From Hydrogenophilales bacterium CG12_big_fil_rev_8_21_14_0_65_61_21 (GTDB lineage Bacteria > Pseudomonadota > Gammaproteobacteria > Burkholderiales > Thiobacillaceae): a stretch of DNA of 51,068 bases. Positions within the stretch are counted from its first letter, which is position 1. Each line of letters begins with the position of its first letter. The position numbers were made by a program, and so were the translations under genes. Location: assembly GCA_002782005.1 (NCBI GenBank), contig PFGT01000060.1, forward strand, positions 1 through 51,068, given 5' to 3'. The notes beneath the pieces are model-generated. The model searched no databases. It saw only the letters and a list, made by a program, of their open reading frames with translations, and was not told where the DNA came from. Below are positions 1-7,789 of the stretch, one piece after another.

Positions 1-108
1 GGCGGCAACGGTAAGCCGGGCATGTCAGCGGGGTTTTGTAGGTCGGGATTCATCGGCGGCAACGGTAAGCCGGGCATGTCAGCGGGGTTTTGTAGGTCGG
101 GATTCATC
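1..108. repeat. Tandem 54-bp direct repeat (two copies)
   Basis: Positions 1-54 and 55-108 are identical, head to tail. The first copy begins at the window edge, so more copies may lie outside. Each copy ends in the GTAGGTCGGGATTCATC word that also forms the inverted repeat described next. I see no coding potential here; the gene-free stretch 1-320 holds only this repeat, the inverted repeat and a palindrome. Confidence 0.9.
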
Positions 109-159
109 CCGACAACCCGGCCCATGGAACCCACGTCGTCGGGATGAATCCCGACCTAC
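92..159. repeat. 22-bp perfect inverted repeat (REP/BIME-like)
   Basis: Positions 92-113 and 138-159 are exact reverse complements separated by 24 bases. Each arm contains a smaller hairpin (gtcggga / tcccgac). Short palindromic words of this kind recur between genes in many proteobacteria as REP-like elements; assigning it to that class is inference. It lies downstream of the minus-strand adaptor gene and could also act as a 3' stabilising or terminating structure for that transcript. Confidence 0.75.
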
Positions 160-205
160 GTCCGATACATTGGCCTTTCCTTGTTCGCATAGGTGCCAAA
201 CAACG

Positions 206-233
206 TGCGACACTACACTAGTGTAGTGTCGCA
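206..233. repeat. 28-bp perfect palindrome centred on TA
   Basis: The 14-base half-site tgcgacactacact is followed directly by its exact reverse complement. The central TA is flanked on both sides by GTGTAGTG reading outward. That is the outermost octamer of the right end of the IS630-type element at 15755-16916, which also sits next to TA. It could be an abutted pair of IS ends, a very short MITE remnant, or an operator. Confidence 0.7.
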
Positions 234-320
234 TGAGGCCGCTCGCCGCCAGTGCCAGCAAGAGTGACACCGGGCCCCGCTAAGCGGCACCACCTTGATG
301 CCCAGTCGGGCGCGTTGCGG

Positions 321-1058
321 CTACCGGGGGGGCAGCCGAATGCTGGCGGCCATGCCGGCCAGCAGGCGGTTGCGGGGGATGGCGACGTCTAGTTGGTAGT
401 GGCCGTCGGCCTTGGCCCGGACGGCGACGATACGGCCGGCGAGGGCCTTGCCGCCGGCGTTGACGTCCAGGCGGCCGCCCGGTTTCAGGCCGCCGGCCTG
501 GTTGGCGGTGAGGCTGGCACGGGCGATGATCTGGTCGGCGCGGGCCACGGCGATCAGGCTGGGCGGTTGGTTTTGGGCCGCGACGGTCATGCCCGGTTCG
601 GCCTGGCGGTCCAGAATCAGGGCGTCGAACGGGGCGCGTATCTCGCTTTCGTCGAGCAGGTGGCGGGCCTTGTCGACGCGCGCCTGGGCGGCGGCGGCCT
701 GGGCGGCGGCACTGGCATGGTGCAGCTTGGCGGCGTCCAGCTCGGTGGTCGAGGTCACGGTGCGGGCATAGAGTTCATTGGCCCGGCTCAAGGCCTTCTG
801 GGCGTCGGCCATCTGTTCGCCGAGCCGGTTGGCGTCGGCCTGCGCCTCAGCCAGATTGGCCTTGAATAGGGTCGGGTTCAGCCGCAGCAGCAGCTCGCCC
901 TGGCGCACGGTCTGGCCGGGCTGGACGTTCACGCTGGCCACTACGCCGGAGACCGGGGTGGATAGCTCCAGCCGTTGATACCAGTCCAGTTGGGCGGCCA
1001 GATCGGCTGCCCCGACGGGCAGGGCGGTGAGCAGCAATGCAGCAGCGAGTAGCCTCAT
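321..1058 (-). CDS. Periplasmic adaptor (HlyD/RND membrane-fusion) protein
   Basis: The 245-residue protein has an N-terminal signal peptide (MRLLAAALLLTALPVGAAD, likely cut after GAA). A lipoyl-like half follows (STPVSGVVASVNVQPGQTV), then an alanine-rich helical hairpin at about residues 65-135 and the second lipoyl half (SEIRAPFDALILDRQAEPG). This is the order of membrane-fusion proteins that bridge an inner-membrane pump to a TolC channel. It is short for the family and lacks a long C-terminal membrane-proximal domain. Its start overlaps the stop of the TolC-type gene by 4 bases, so the two are co-translated. No inner-membrane transporter gene follows, so the pump partner must be encoded elsewhere or to the left of the window. 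Confidence 0.85.
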   Translation of the reverse strand: MRLLAAALLLTALPVGAADLAAQLDWYQRLELSTPVSGVVASVNVQPGQTVRQGELLLRLNPTLFKANLAEAQADANRLGEQMADAQKALSRANELYARTVTSTTELDAAKLHHASAAAQAAAAQARVDKARHLLDESEIRAPFDALILDRQAEPGMTVAAQNQPPSLIAVARADQIIARASLTANQAGGLKPGGRLDVNAGGKALAGRIVAVRAKADGHYQLDVAIPRNRLLAGMAASIRLPPR

Positions 1059-2341
1059 TTCGTTTCCTCTATGGTGTTCGTGGGCTTGACCGTTGCCAAC
1101 GGCCGGCCGAGCAGGCCATTCAGTCTTTCCCAGGCCAGGGCCAGTTGATAGTCCACCGCTTTCCGGCGTAGCCGGGCGGCCTGGATGTCGGCCATGCCGG
1201 TGCCCAGGTTGGTCTTCAGTTCCATCTCGTATTCGGCACGGGCGCGCTCCAAACGCTGGTCGCGGTAGTTGGCGTTGACCTCGGCCGCCGGGCGGGCGGC
1301 GGTGCGCAGATAGTCGATCTCTTCAAAGCTGTCGCGCAAGGCCTGGCCGAGGTCCAGGCGCAACCTTTCATACTGTGCCTGGAGTAGTTGGAAGCGGGCT
1401 TGTTCCTGGGCGACAAGGGCGTCCGTCTGGTGGCCTTGGTAGAGTGGCCAGGTCAGGTTGAGACCGAAATGGATATTGTCGCGGGTCGCGGTAGCACGGC
1501 TGTAGGTGGCGGTGCCGGCCTCTAATTCCAGGTTGGGCCGGTTTGCCGCCCGCTGTGCCTCCAGCCGTTTCTGCGCCGCCGCCAGTAGCCGCTTCTGGGC
1601 CTGGAGCCGGGGATTGTCAGCCTCCAGGGCGGCCTGTAAGTCGTTCAGTGCCGGCAGGGGGCGGTCGTTGTCCTGGAGTGTCGGTTCGACTAGCTCGGAA
1701 GGTAGCTCGCCGGGGCGATTCATCGCGTTGGCCAGCAGGGCGCGTTTGCTCCGTGCCTGGCGCAGGTCATCCTCGCGTTTCACCCGGATGTCTTGATAGC
1801 GCGCCTCCATCTCGGCCAGGGCGACGCTGGAAAGCTCGCCGACCTGAAGCCGGTCCTTGCCGTTGCCGAAGCTGACATAGGCGACGGCGGTGAGTTCGCT
1901 ATCGACGGCGTATTGCATATCGGTCAGTAGCACGTCGAAGAAGCGGTTCATCAGGGCCAGTCGGCGTTGGGCGATGGCGTCCAGATACTGAGTCTGCCGG
2001 CCTTCGGCCTCTAGCGCCGCCGCGTCGCTGGCGAGCTTGTTGCGGCCGCCATCCCAGATGAGTTTGCGGGCACCGAGACTGGCGAAGTTATCGTCGGTGT
2101 AGCCGCCGTCCAGCGGGTTGCGGCCGGTGCGCAGGCTGGCATCCAGGGTGATGCGCAGGTCGTTCTGGCTCTTAGCCAGCAACTGGCTGGCCTGGGCCAG
2201 GTTGGCCTCGGCCTGGGCGGCATCGAGATCGGGATGGGCCTGGTCGGCATAGGCCAGGACGGCGTCCAGGGTGAGCGGCGAGTCGGCCGCCATGGCCGGC
2301 TGGCCCAACATCAAGCCCAGTGTCAGCCACAGTCCGCGCAT
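1055..2341 (-). CDS. TolC-family outer-membrane efflux protein
   Basis: The 428-residue protein has a signal peptide ending near QPAMA and two internally similar halves of long amphipathic, Ala/Gln/Arg-rich helices with short beta segments, typical of outer-membrane efflux proteins. The segment LTLDAVLAYADQAHPDLDAAQ is the usual N-terminal start of the domain and a related GLNLTWPLYQG strand appears in the second half. It would form the trimeric exit duct working with the adaptor encoded just downstream. The gene lies 2 bases after the thioredoxin-like gene, so the whole 321-3338 block reads as one operon. Confidence 0.88.
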   Translation of the reverse strand: MRGLWLTLGLMLGQPAMAADSPLTLDAVLAYADQAHPDLDAAQAEANLAQASQLLAKSQNDLRITLDASLRTGRNPLDGGYTDDNFASLGARKLIWDGGRNKLASDAAALEAEGRQTQYLDAIAQRRLALMNRFFDVLLTDMQYAVDSELTAVAYVSFGNGKDRLQVGELSSVALAEMEARYQDIRVKREDDLRQARSKRALLANAMNRPGELPSELVEPTLQDNDRPLPALNDLQAALEADNPRLQAQKRLLAAAQKRLEAQRAANRPNLELEAGTATYSRATATRDNIHFGLNLTWPLYQGHQTDALVAQEQARFQLLQAQYERLRLDLGQALRDSFEEIDYLRTAARPAAEVNANYRDQRLERARAEYEMELKTNLGTGMADIQAARLRRKAVDYQLALAWERLNGLLGRPLATVKPTNTIEETK

Positions 2342-2343
2342 GT

Positions 2344-2877
2344 TCAGCGGGCGGCCCGAGCTTGTTTTTTGTACACGTTGAAGGGTGCCTTCTGGTACTC
2401 GCCGGTCACGACATAGCGGCCCAGTAGCATGAATTCGTCGGCGGTCTGGGTGATGCCGGTGAAGCGGGTTACCTCATTGCCGGCGGTGTCATAGAAGATG
2501 AAGGTGGGCGTGGCGCGGGCGCGCTGTTCCAGAGCGAATGCCTTTTCAGTGGTGTTCTTGCCCTTGAAGTCGGTCAGCTCGACCGAGCCACGGGTGTCCA
2601 TCGGGTAGATGATGAAGTGCTGGCGGAAATAGTCCTGTACCTGGCGCTGGTTGAGCACGGTGTTTTTCATCCGTTCGCAGAATGGGCAGTCGTCCATTTC
2701 GAACATCAGCAGGATACCGGTCTTGCCGGCCTGGCGGGCATCGGCCAGATCGCCTTTCAGGTCACCCATCTTGGGCTGGAAGAAATATTCGCCAGGGTTG
2801 CGGGTCTCGGCCAGGGCCGGAACGGTCAGAAAGGCCAATAGCAATAGCAGCCAGCGCATCGTTGTGCTCCTCGTCAT
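2344..2877 (-). CDS. Periplasmic thioredoxin-fold protein (SoxW/DUF255-like)
   Basis: The product is 177 residues, or 171 if translation starts at the second Met (MRWLLLLLAF). A signal peptide ends at ALA before ETRNPG. The thioredoxin active site is DDCPFCERM, preceded by GILLMFEM, and the cis-proline is in ARATPTFIFYD. The CPFC centre and the following helix resemble SoxW-like periplasmic thiol-disulfide proteins found in sulfur oxidisers; this subfamily call is inference. It follows the TlpA-like gene with a TAATG overlap and precedes the TolC-type gene, so it may keep exported or envelope thiols reduced. Confidence 0.8.
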   Translation of the reverse strand: MTRSTTMRWLLLLLAFLTVPALAETRNPGEYFFQPKMGDLKGDLADARQAGKTGILLMFEMDDCPFCERMKNTVLNQRQVQDYFRQHFIIYPMDTRGSVELTDFKGKNTTEKAFALEQRARATPTFIFYDTAGNEVTRFTGITQTADEFMLLGRYVVTGEYQKAPFNVYKKQARAAR

Positions 2878-3338
2878 TATTTAGCCGCGCTGCCTTTTGC
2901 CGCCATGTAGCGTTCTACCGCCGCGCGAGTCAGCGCGCCGACATTGTAGGCGACCATCTTGCCTTGCGGGTTGTATAGATAGGTGGTGGGCAGGCCGGTG
3001 ATCTGGCCGATCTGGGCGACCACCTTGTCATCACCCAGGACGATGGGGTAGTTGATGTTTGCGGATTGGGCGAAGGCGACGACCTCTTTGGGGTCCTTGT
3101 AGTCCATGGCGACGCCAATGACCACCAGTTTTTTCGGGTTATTTTTGGTCAGCGCGATCAGGTCCGGAATCTCCTGCCGGCAGGGCGGACACCAGGTGGC
3201 CCAGAAGTTGACCAGTACCCATTTGCCCTGGTAGCCGGCCAGGCTGTGTTTGCGCCCCTTGCTGTCGGTCAGGTTGAAGGCCAGGGCAGCGCCGGTCAAG
3301 GTCAGCAGGCAAAGGCCCAGTAAACTTTTTTTAAACAT
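2877..3338 (-). CDS. TlpA/ResA-like thiol-disulfide oxidoreductase
   Basis: The 153-residue protein has an N-terminal signal sequence (MFKKSLLGLCLLTLTGAALA) and one thioredoxin domain. The active site is ATWCPPCRQEIPDL and the cis-proline loop is TGLPTTYLYNPQG. The insert between them (VVIGVAMDYKDPKEVVAF) is typical of the TlpA/ResA/AhpC-TSA group, which reduces periplasmic disulfides such as apocytochrome c thiols. It is the first gene of the four-gene operon running leftward. It might serve cytochrome c maturation, which the many c-type proteins in this window need, but the operon itself does not show that. Confidence 0.85.
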   Translation of the reverse strand: MFKKSLLGLCLLTLTGAALAFNLTDSKGRKHSLAGYQGKWVLVNFWATWCPPCRQEIPDLIALTKNNPKKLVVIGVAMDYKDPKEVVAFAQSANINYPIVLGDDKVVAQIGQITGLPTTYLYNPQGKMVAYNVGALTRAAVERYMAAKGSAAK

Positions 3339-3402
3339 GGTAATCCCGATAATTAGTAATGATGACAGATTGACCGCGTCGGCCGGTCCGAGTTCTCGAC
3401 GG

Positions 3403-3948
3403 CTATTCTTGCGCCTTGCCGTGGCTGCCGTCGGCGGCGTGGGTGAGATACAACGCCAGACCGATCAGGGCCAGTGCGCCGGCCAGGTAGAGCAGGTCGA
3501 TGGGGCTGCTGACGGTGACCTTCATGGTTAATTCGAAGATGGTGACGATGAGGATCATGATGATGACCTTGGCCAGGCGTTGTTTCAGATCATCCAGGCT
3601 TCCGATCACCAGTATCTTGCTGGAGGTCTTGCTGCCCTTGGCGGCGTCGATTTCGCTGACGAATAATTCGTACAGGCCAAGGGCGAAGATCAGCATCACC
3701 GTGCCCAGCAGATAGCCGTCCACGACCTCGACGACGTGGGTAACGGTGGCGTCATGCAGGGCCTTGCGGGCAAGATCGGTCAGATTCGCGTCGGCGTAAT
3801 GGACGATATGCCGAACCAGGTACACCACATCGGTGGTCGCCATGTAAAAGATGGCGAAGGCCGAGGCCATACTGGCGACGACGGCGAAGATGACGACGTA
3901 GCGGCTGCGCCAGAGCAGCCCTTCGAACAGTTTTTCGATAAAGCCCAT
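3403..3948 (-). CDS. YqhA-family (UPF0114) inner-membrane protein
   Basis: The 181-residue protein has three clear membrane helices (about residues 15-37, 77-97 and 124-165, the last a double span). The spacing and the SEIDAAKGSKTSSKILVIGSLDDLKQRLAKVI loop between helices (quoted only to locate it: about residues 92-122) match the YqhA/UPF0114 family. The function of this family is not established. It diverges from the PilZ-like gene across 41 bases. Confidence 0.8.
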   Translation of the reverse strand: MGFIEKLFEGLLWRSRYVVIFAVVASMASAFAIFYMATTDVVYLVRHIVHYADANLTDLARKALHDATVTHVVEVVDGYLLGTVMLIFALGLYELFVSEIDAAKGSKTSSKILVIGSLDDLKQRLAKVIIMILIVTIFELTMKVTVSSPIDLLYLAGALALIGLALYLTHAADGSHGKAQE

Positions 3949-3989
3949 AAATTCGCCGAAATTTACAATCGTGGAAGGGGGTCATTACA

Positions 3990-5516
3990 ATGCGCCAGTC
4001 CATGAAACCATCATACACATTGGCCGTACCCGACGCGGCGCCCAATATAAACCTGGCCACGAAGGCCAAGCAAGTCGAGACTTGGCTTGCCGGGTTGCCA
4101 AACGACGATGCCCTGGCGAAGTGTGATCTGCTGGCGGCTTATCTGGCCGAGCACGACCGCCCCGACCTGCCGGCGAGCTTCCGCAAGGAGCTACTGGCGC
4201 TGACCGGGCAAGCGGTCGCGGAAGCGCTGTATAGCCTGAAGGCCGAGTTCAAGGCGCTGCCGCTGCCCATGGATGGCCGCCAGCGCGACCGCGTGGACCG
4301 GCTCATTGGACTCCTTTTGACGGTCGCGGCGCTGTACCAGCGGTTGATACTGGACCATGTCGAATACCCGCCGCGCCGGTTTGGCGACCATTTATTGCCG
4401 GGACTTGTGTCCGGCCTGCTGCGGGTTTCCGGACGCATCCTGGATATTTGCTATCTATGCCATCGCCAGCCGCCGGATGGCCTTTGGCGTGACATCCACC
4501 AGACTGGCTACCTGATCTTCAATGCTCACCTGAACGATGTACTTGACCCGGCGGGGTCGGGCGCCACCTTGATCGAAATCTATACCGCCCTGCTTCTGGA
4601 GGCGGCGGCGGACCCTTATCACTGTACCGAGCGAACGCGTCTGTGGATCGAGGATGCTATCGACCGGCAAGGTTGCCTGGCCCAGGTCGAGTATGCTGAT
4701 TCGGCCACCCATAAAGGGATTTACGGCATACGCGTGGATGAGGATAAGCCGCCCTACCCCTTGTCCTGGCGGATGGAAATAACGCCCGCTTGCGAACTGG
4801 TGCTGAATACCGCGCCGCTGGCCCGAAAATTGGCCCTGGTTATCAACCAAATGGAACAGGGTAGGGCCATGGAACAGGCCGTGCCGGCGGCATGGTTTCA
4901 GCCCTATAAGGCACTGTTGCAGCAGCTTAAACTGTTATGGAGCGGCGCCATGGCGCGCTCGGCGCCTCGGCGGACATCTTCGTGGCCAGCCCGGCAGAGG
5001 GCGACGTTGGGCTTTACGGCCATCCACGCGCAACTCGTCGGCGGCTTGAACGGGGGGGCGGAAGCGGGCGCCATCGGCTTCGAGTTGGTCAATGAAAGCC
5101 CAGGCGGCATTGCTATCTCGGTGGACAAGCCGGCGTTCCGGCTTCAGGTCGGCATGTTGATCCTGCTCGGCCAGGGTCAGGGACACCGTCCCCACGGCCT
5201 GGGCCTGGTGCGCTGGTTCAAGACCCGAACGGACGGCGTGTCGATGCTCGGCATCAAGTTGCTGTTTGGTCAGCCCCGGTCGGTGACTGTCTTTCCTAGC
5301 GATGGCCGGCACGTTTATCCGGGCTTGCTCCTGCAACCTGGTAATGGCCTTCCGGAAAACAAGGCCGCGCCCAGCAGACTGATCCTGCCCGCCATTCGCA
5401 TGGAAGTCGATACCCGTGTCGATGTTCGGGAAGATACGGCGCGGGTTCGGCTGCTACTGACCGAAAGGCTGGAAGGGTCGAACGATATCGCGCTATTCCG
5501 TTGCCGCGCGGATTAA
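3990..5516 (+). CDS. PilZ-like domain protein, possible c-di-GMP effector
   Basis: The 508-residue protein has no signal peptide or membrane segment. The N-terminal 320 residues are helical and match no domain I can name. The C-terminal part (about 335-505) looks beta-rich: GFELVNESPGGIAISVDK, then VGMLILLGQGQG and LGLVRWFKTRTDG. This is the layout of PilZ-type barrels, with the NxSxxG-like element NESPGG. The usual RxxxR motif is not obvious, so binding of c-di-GMP is uncertain. Start choice: ATG 3990 with GGAAGGGGG upstream. Its stop overlaps the stop of convergent motD. Neighbouring motility genes make a role in motor or surface regulation plausible. Confidence 0.55.
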   Translation: MRQSMKPSYTLAVPDAAPNINLATKAKQVETWLAGLPNDDALAKCDLLAAYLAEHDRPDLPASFRKELLALTGQAVAEALYSLKAEFKALPLPMDGRQRDRVDRLIGLLLTVAALYQRLILDHVEYPPRRFGDHLLPGLVSGLLRVSGRILDICYLCHRQPPDGLWRDIHQTGYLIFNAHLNDVLDPAGSGATLIEIYTALLLEAAADPYHCTERTRLWIEDAIDRQGCLAQVEYADSATHKGIYGIRVDEDKPPYPLSWRMEITPACELVLNTAPLARKLALVINQMEQGRAMEQAVPAAWFQPYKALLQQLKLLWSGAMARSAPRRTSSWPARQRATLGFTAIHAQLVGGLNGGAEAGAIGFELVNESPGGIAISVDKPAFRLQVGMLILLGQGQGHRPHGLGLVRWFKTRTDGVSMLGIKLLFGQPRSVTVFPSDGRHVYPGLLLQPGNGLPENKAAPSRLILPAIRMEVDTRVDVREDTARVRLLLTERLEGSNDIALFRCRAD

Positions 5517-6295
5517 TTGAATACCTGCAATTCCTTGCTGCCGTCGACCTTGTTGAGGATCAGCACATTGACCCGTCGGTTGCGGGCTCGGCCCTCCGGG
5601 CTGGCATTAGTGTCCAGCGGTTTGTTATCGGCATAGCCGATGGCGACCATACGGCCGGGCGGCACGCCCTGTTCCGATAGCAGGCGGACCACGGCGGCGG
5701 CGCGCGCCGAAGACAGTTCCCAGTTGGAGGGGTAGACCGGGCTTTTGATCGGCAGGTCGTCGGTGTGGCCTTCTACCTGGATCGGGTTGTCGGTCTGGGC
5801 CAGTACCCGGGCGACGGCGGCCAGCGCTTGGGCGGTGGCCGGCTGCAAGGTCGCTTCGCCGCTGGGAAAGAGCGTGCTGGCGTTGATTTCCACGGTGATG
5901 CCGCGGGCGGATTGGGTGACCTTGACCTGGCCTTGCCGCACCAGCGAGGACATCGCGCCGACCACATCCTTGGCGATGGTTTTCATGTGCGCCGTTTCGG
6001 GCGTGTCGTGGGTTGCGGCATCCGGCCTCTGGGGCGCGGCCTTGCCGATGGGCCGGCCGGTACCCGGCAGGATCGAGGCGTTTTTCTGGTTCATGTTGAC
6101 CATCTTGTCGCTGGTCTGCTTCTCTTGAAAGGCATGAACGATGGAGTCCGACAAGACCCGATACTTGCCCTCGTTGACCGACGAAATAGCGTACATCACC
6201 ACGAAAAAGGCGAACAGCAGGGTGATGAAATCGGCGTAGGAAACCAGCCAGCGTTCCAGGTTCTCATGCTCTTCCGGTTTTTTTTTGCGGGCCAT
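5513..6295 (-). CDS. motD: Flagellar motor stator protein MotD (MotB family)
   Basis: The 260-residue protein has a short basic N-terminus, a single membrane helix carrying the ion-binding aspartate (SYADFITLLFAFFVVMYAIS), a periplasmic linker and an OmpA-type peptidoglycan-binding domain (about 130-255). Hallmarks of the latter are EGHTDDLP, NWELSSARA and RARNRRVNVLIL. It anchors the stator to the wall and with MotC conducts ions to drive rotation. MotD rather than MotB is chosen because the pair sits at the end of a fliA-flhGF-flhA block, as motCD do in Pseudomonas. It begins 7 bases after motC. Confidence 0.88.
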   Translation of the reverse strand: MARKKKPEEHENLERWLVSYADFITLLFAFFVVMYAISSVNEGKYRVLSDSIVHAFQEKQTSDKMVNMNQKNASILPGTGRPIGKAAPQRPDAATHDTPETAHMKTIAKDVVGAMSSLVRQGQVKVTQSARGITVEINASTLFPSGEATLQPATAQALAAVARVLAQTDNPIQVEGHTDDLPIKSPVYPSNWELSSARAAAVVRLLSEQGVPPGRMVAIGYADNKPLDTNASPEGRARNRRVNVLILNKVDGSKELQVFN

Positions 6296-6302
6296 GCCGA
6301 GG

Positions 6303-7043
6303 TTAGACCAGATAGCCTTGCAGCTTGGCTTCGATCATCCTGGGATTTTCGCCGTTGGCGATCGCCACGATGCCTTCGATGAACATCTCCTTCATCCGCA
6401 CGCTACGGTTGACGTGGTAGCGCAGCTTGCCGGCAATGGGCAGGAAGATCAGGTTGGCGCCGCCGACGCCATAAATGGTGGCGACGAAGGCGACGGCAAT
6501 GCCGGCGCCCAGTTTCGAGGGGTCGGTCAGGTTCTCCATGACGTGGATCAGACCCAAGACGGCACCCAGGATGCCGATGGTAGGCGAGTAGCCGCCCGCC
6601 GCCTGCCATATCTTGGCGGCTTCGAGCCGATGCGCCTCATGGCTGGAGAGTTCCATTTCCAGGGTGTCGCGTAGTACCTCCGGCTCAGCGCCATCGACCA
6701 GCATTTGCAGGCCGCGGCGTTCGAACAGGTCGTTTTGCTGGTCGATCATGGGTTCCAGTGCGAGCAGCCCGCCGCGCCGGGCTAGGTGGCTCCAGGACAG
6801 GATCAGGTTCAGAGTGTCCTGGGGTAGATAGGGCGGTGGCCTGAAGACCCACTTGGCCATGTTGATGCCATCCAGAAATACCCGCAGCGAACTTTGCAGC
6901 ATCACCGCGCCCATGGTGCCGCCGATTACGATCAGAAAGGCGGTGAATTGCAGCAGCGAGCCGATCTGACCGCCTTCCAGCGCCTGGCCGACGACGATGG
7001 CGGCCAGGCCCAGAAATAGTCCCGCAATACTGATGATATCCAT
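6303..7043 (-). CDS. motC: Flagellar motor stator protein MotC (MotA family)
   Basis: The 246-residue protein has four membrane helices (about 3-20, 30-50, 150-170 and 180-205) and the cytoplasmic loop that contacts FliG (residues 65-145). The conserved PTIGILGAVLGLIHVM and GVGGANLIFLPIAGKL segments are typical of MotA/ExbB-type stator subunits. It forms the ion channel with MotD encoded immediately downstream. It is co-directional with fliA, 29 bases upstream. Confidence 0.9.
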   Translation of the reverse strand: MDIISIAGLFLGLAAIVVGQALEGGQIGSLLQFTAFLIVIGGTMGAVMLQSSLRVFLDGINMAKWVFRPPPYLPQDTLNLILSWSHLARRGGLLALEPMIDQQNDLFERRGLQMLVDGAEPEVLRDTLEMELSSHEAHRLEAAKIWQAAGGYSPTIGILGAVLGLIHVMENLTDPSKLGAGIAVAFVATIYGVGGANLIFLPIAGKLRYHVNRSVRMKEMFIEGIVAIANGENPRMIEAKLQGYLV

Positions 7044-7072
7044 GGTTTCGGTATAGGGTTATGGGACTCGGG

Positions 7073-7789
7073 TCAGGCGATCCAATCCCGAAGCAGGCCG
7101 CGCAGCCGGGCGATGGCCTGGCCGTGCAACTGGCAAACGCGAGACTCGGAAACGCCGAGGATGGAACCGATTTCCTTGAAATTGATTTCCTGCTCATAGT
7201 ACATCCCCATGAGTATTTTTTCCCGTTCAGGGAGTTCCACGATGGCTTGTTTAAGCGCCTGCTTGAATGCCTGACTGGACAGCGTTTCGAACGGGCCGGC
7301 CGTCAGCTCATCGGCAAAGCGTTCCAGGAAGTCCTCGTCGGTGGCGGAATACATATCCTCGTAGTAGACCAGTTGGGCGCCACGGGTCTCGTTGAGCAAC
7401 TCGAAATAGTCCTGGATGTTCATGCCCATCTGGCCGGCGATCTCTTGTTCGGTTGGCGGCCGTTGCAGGCGTTGCTGCAGGGCATTGATGGCATTCTCGA
7501 TCTGCCGGCTGGCCTGGCGCAGGGTCCGGGAGGCCCAGTCGGAGCCGCGCAATTCGTCCAGCATGGCGCCCCGTATCCGCTGCGTGGCGTAGGTCACGAA
7601 CTGTGCTCCCTGGTTGTCTTCATAGCGATTGACGGCGTCGAGCAGACCGATTAGGCCGGCCTGGATCAGGTCGTCGACCTCGACGCTGGCCGGTAGCCGT
7701 CCCATCATGTGATAGGCGATGCGTTTTACCAGCGGCAGATGCGCCTCGATGAGGGCGCTTTTATCCGTAAGCGCGGCTGTGCTGGGCAT
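7073..7789 (-). CDS. fliA: Flagellar sigma factor 28, FliA
   Basis: The 238-residue protein has sigma-70 family regions 2 (LVKRIAYHMMGRLPASVEVDD, residues 19-39, and DLIQAGLIGLLDAVNRYE), 3 (RPPTEQEIAGQMGM) and 4 (LPEREKILMGMYYEQEINFK). Region 1 is absent, as in FliA. It directs transcription of late flagellar and chemotaxis genes and is held by the anti-sigma factor FlgM. Its start lies inside the 3' end of the flhG-like gene (29-base overlap), so the two are translationally linked. Confidence 0.93.
   Translation of the reverse strand: MPSTAALTDKSALIEAHLPLVKRIAYHMMGRLPASVEVDDLIQAGLIGLLDAVNRYEDNQGAQFVTYATQRIRGAMLDELRGSDWASRTLRQASRQIENAINALQQRLQRPPTEQEIAGQMGMNIQDYFELLNETRGAQLVYYEDMYSATDEDFLERFADELTAGPFETLSSQAFKQALKQAIVELPEREKILMGMYYEQEINFKEIGSILGVSESRVCQLHGQAIARLRGLLRDWIA

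Noticed and set aside
79-270. 63-residue open frame in the repeat region at the left edge
   Set aside because: It is composed of repeat and palindrome sequence with no ribosome-binding site or recognisable protein pattern.
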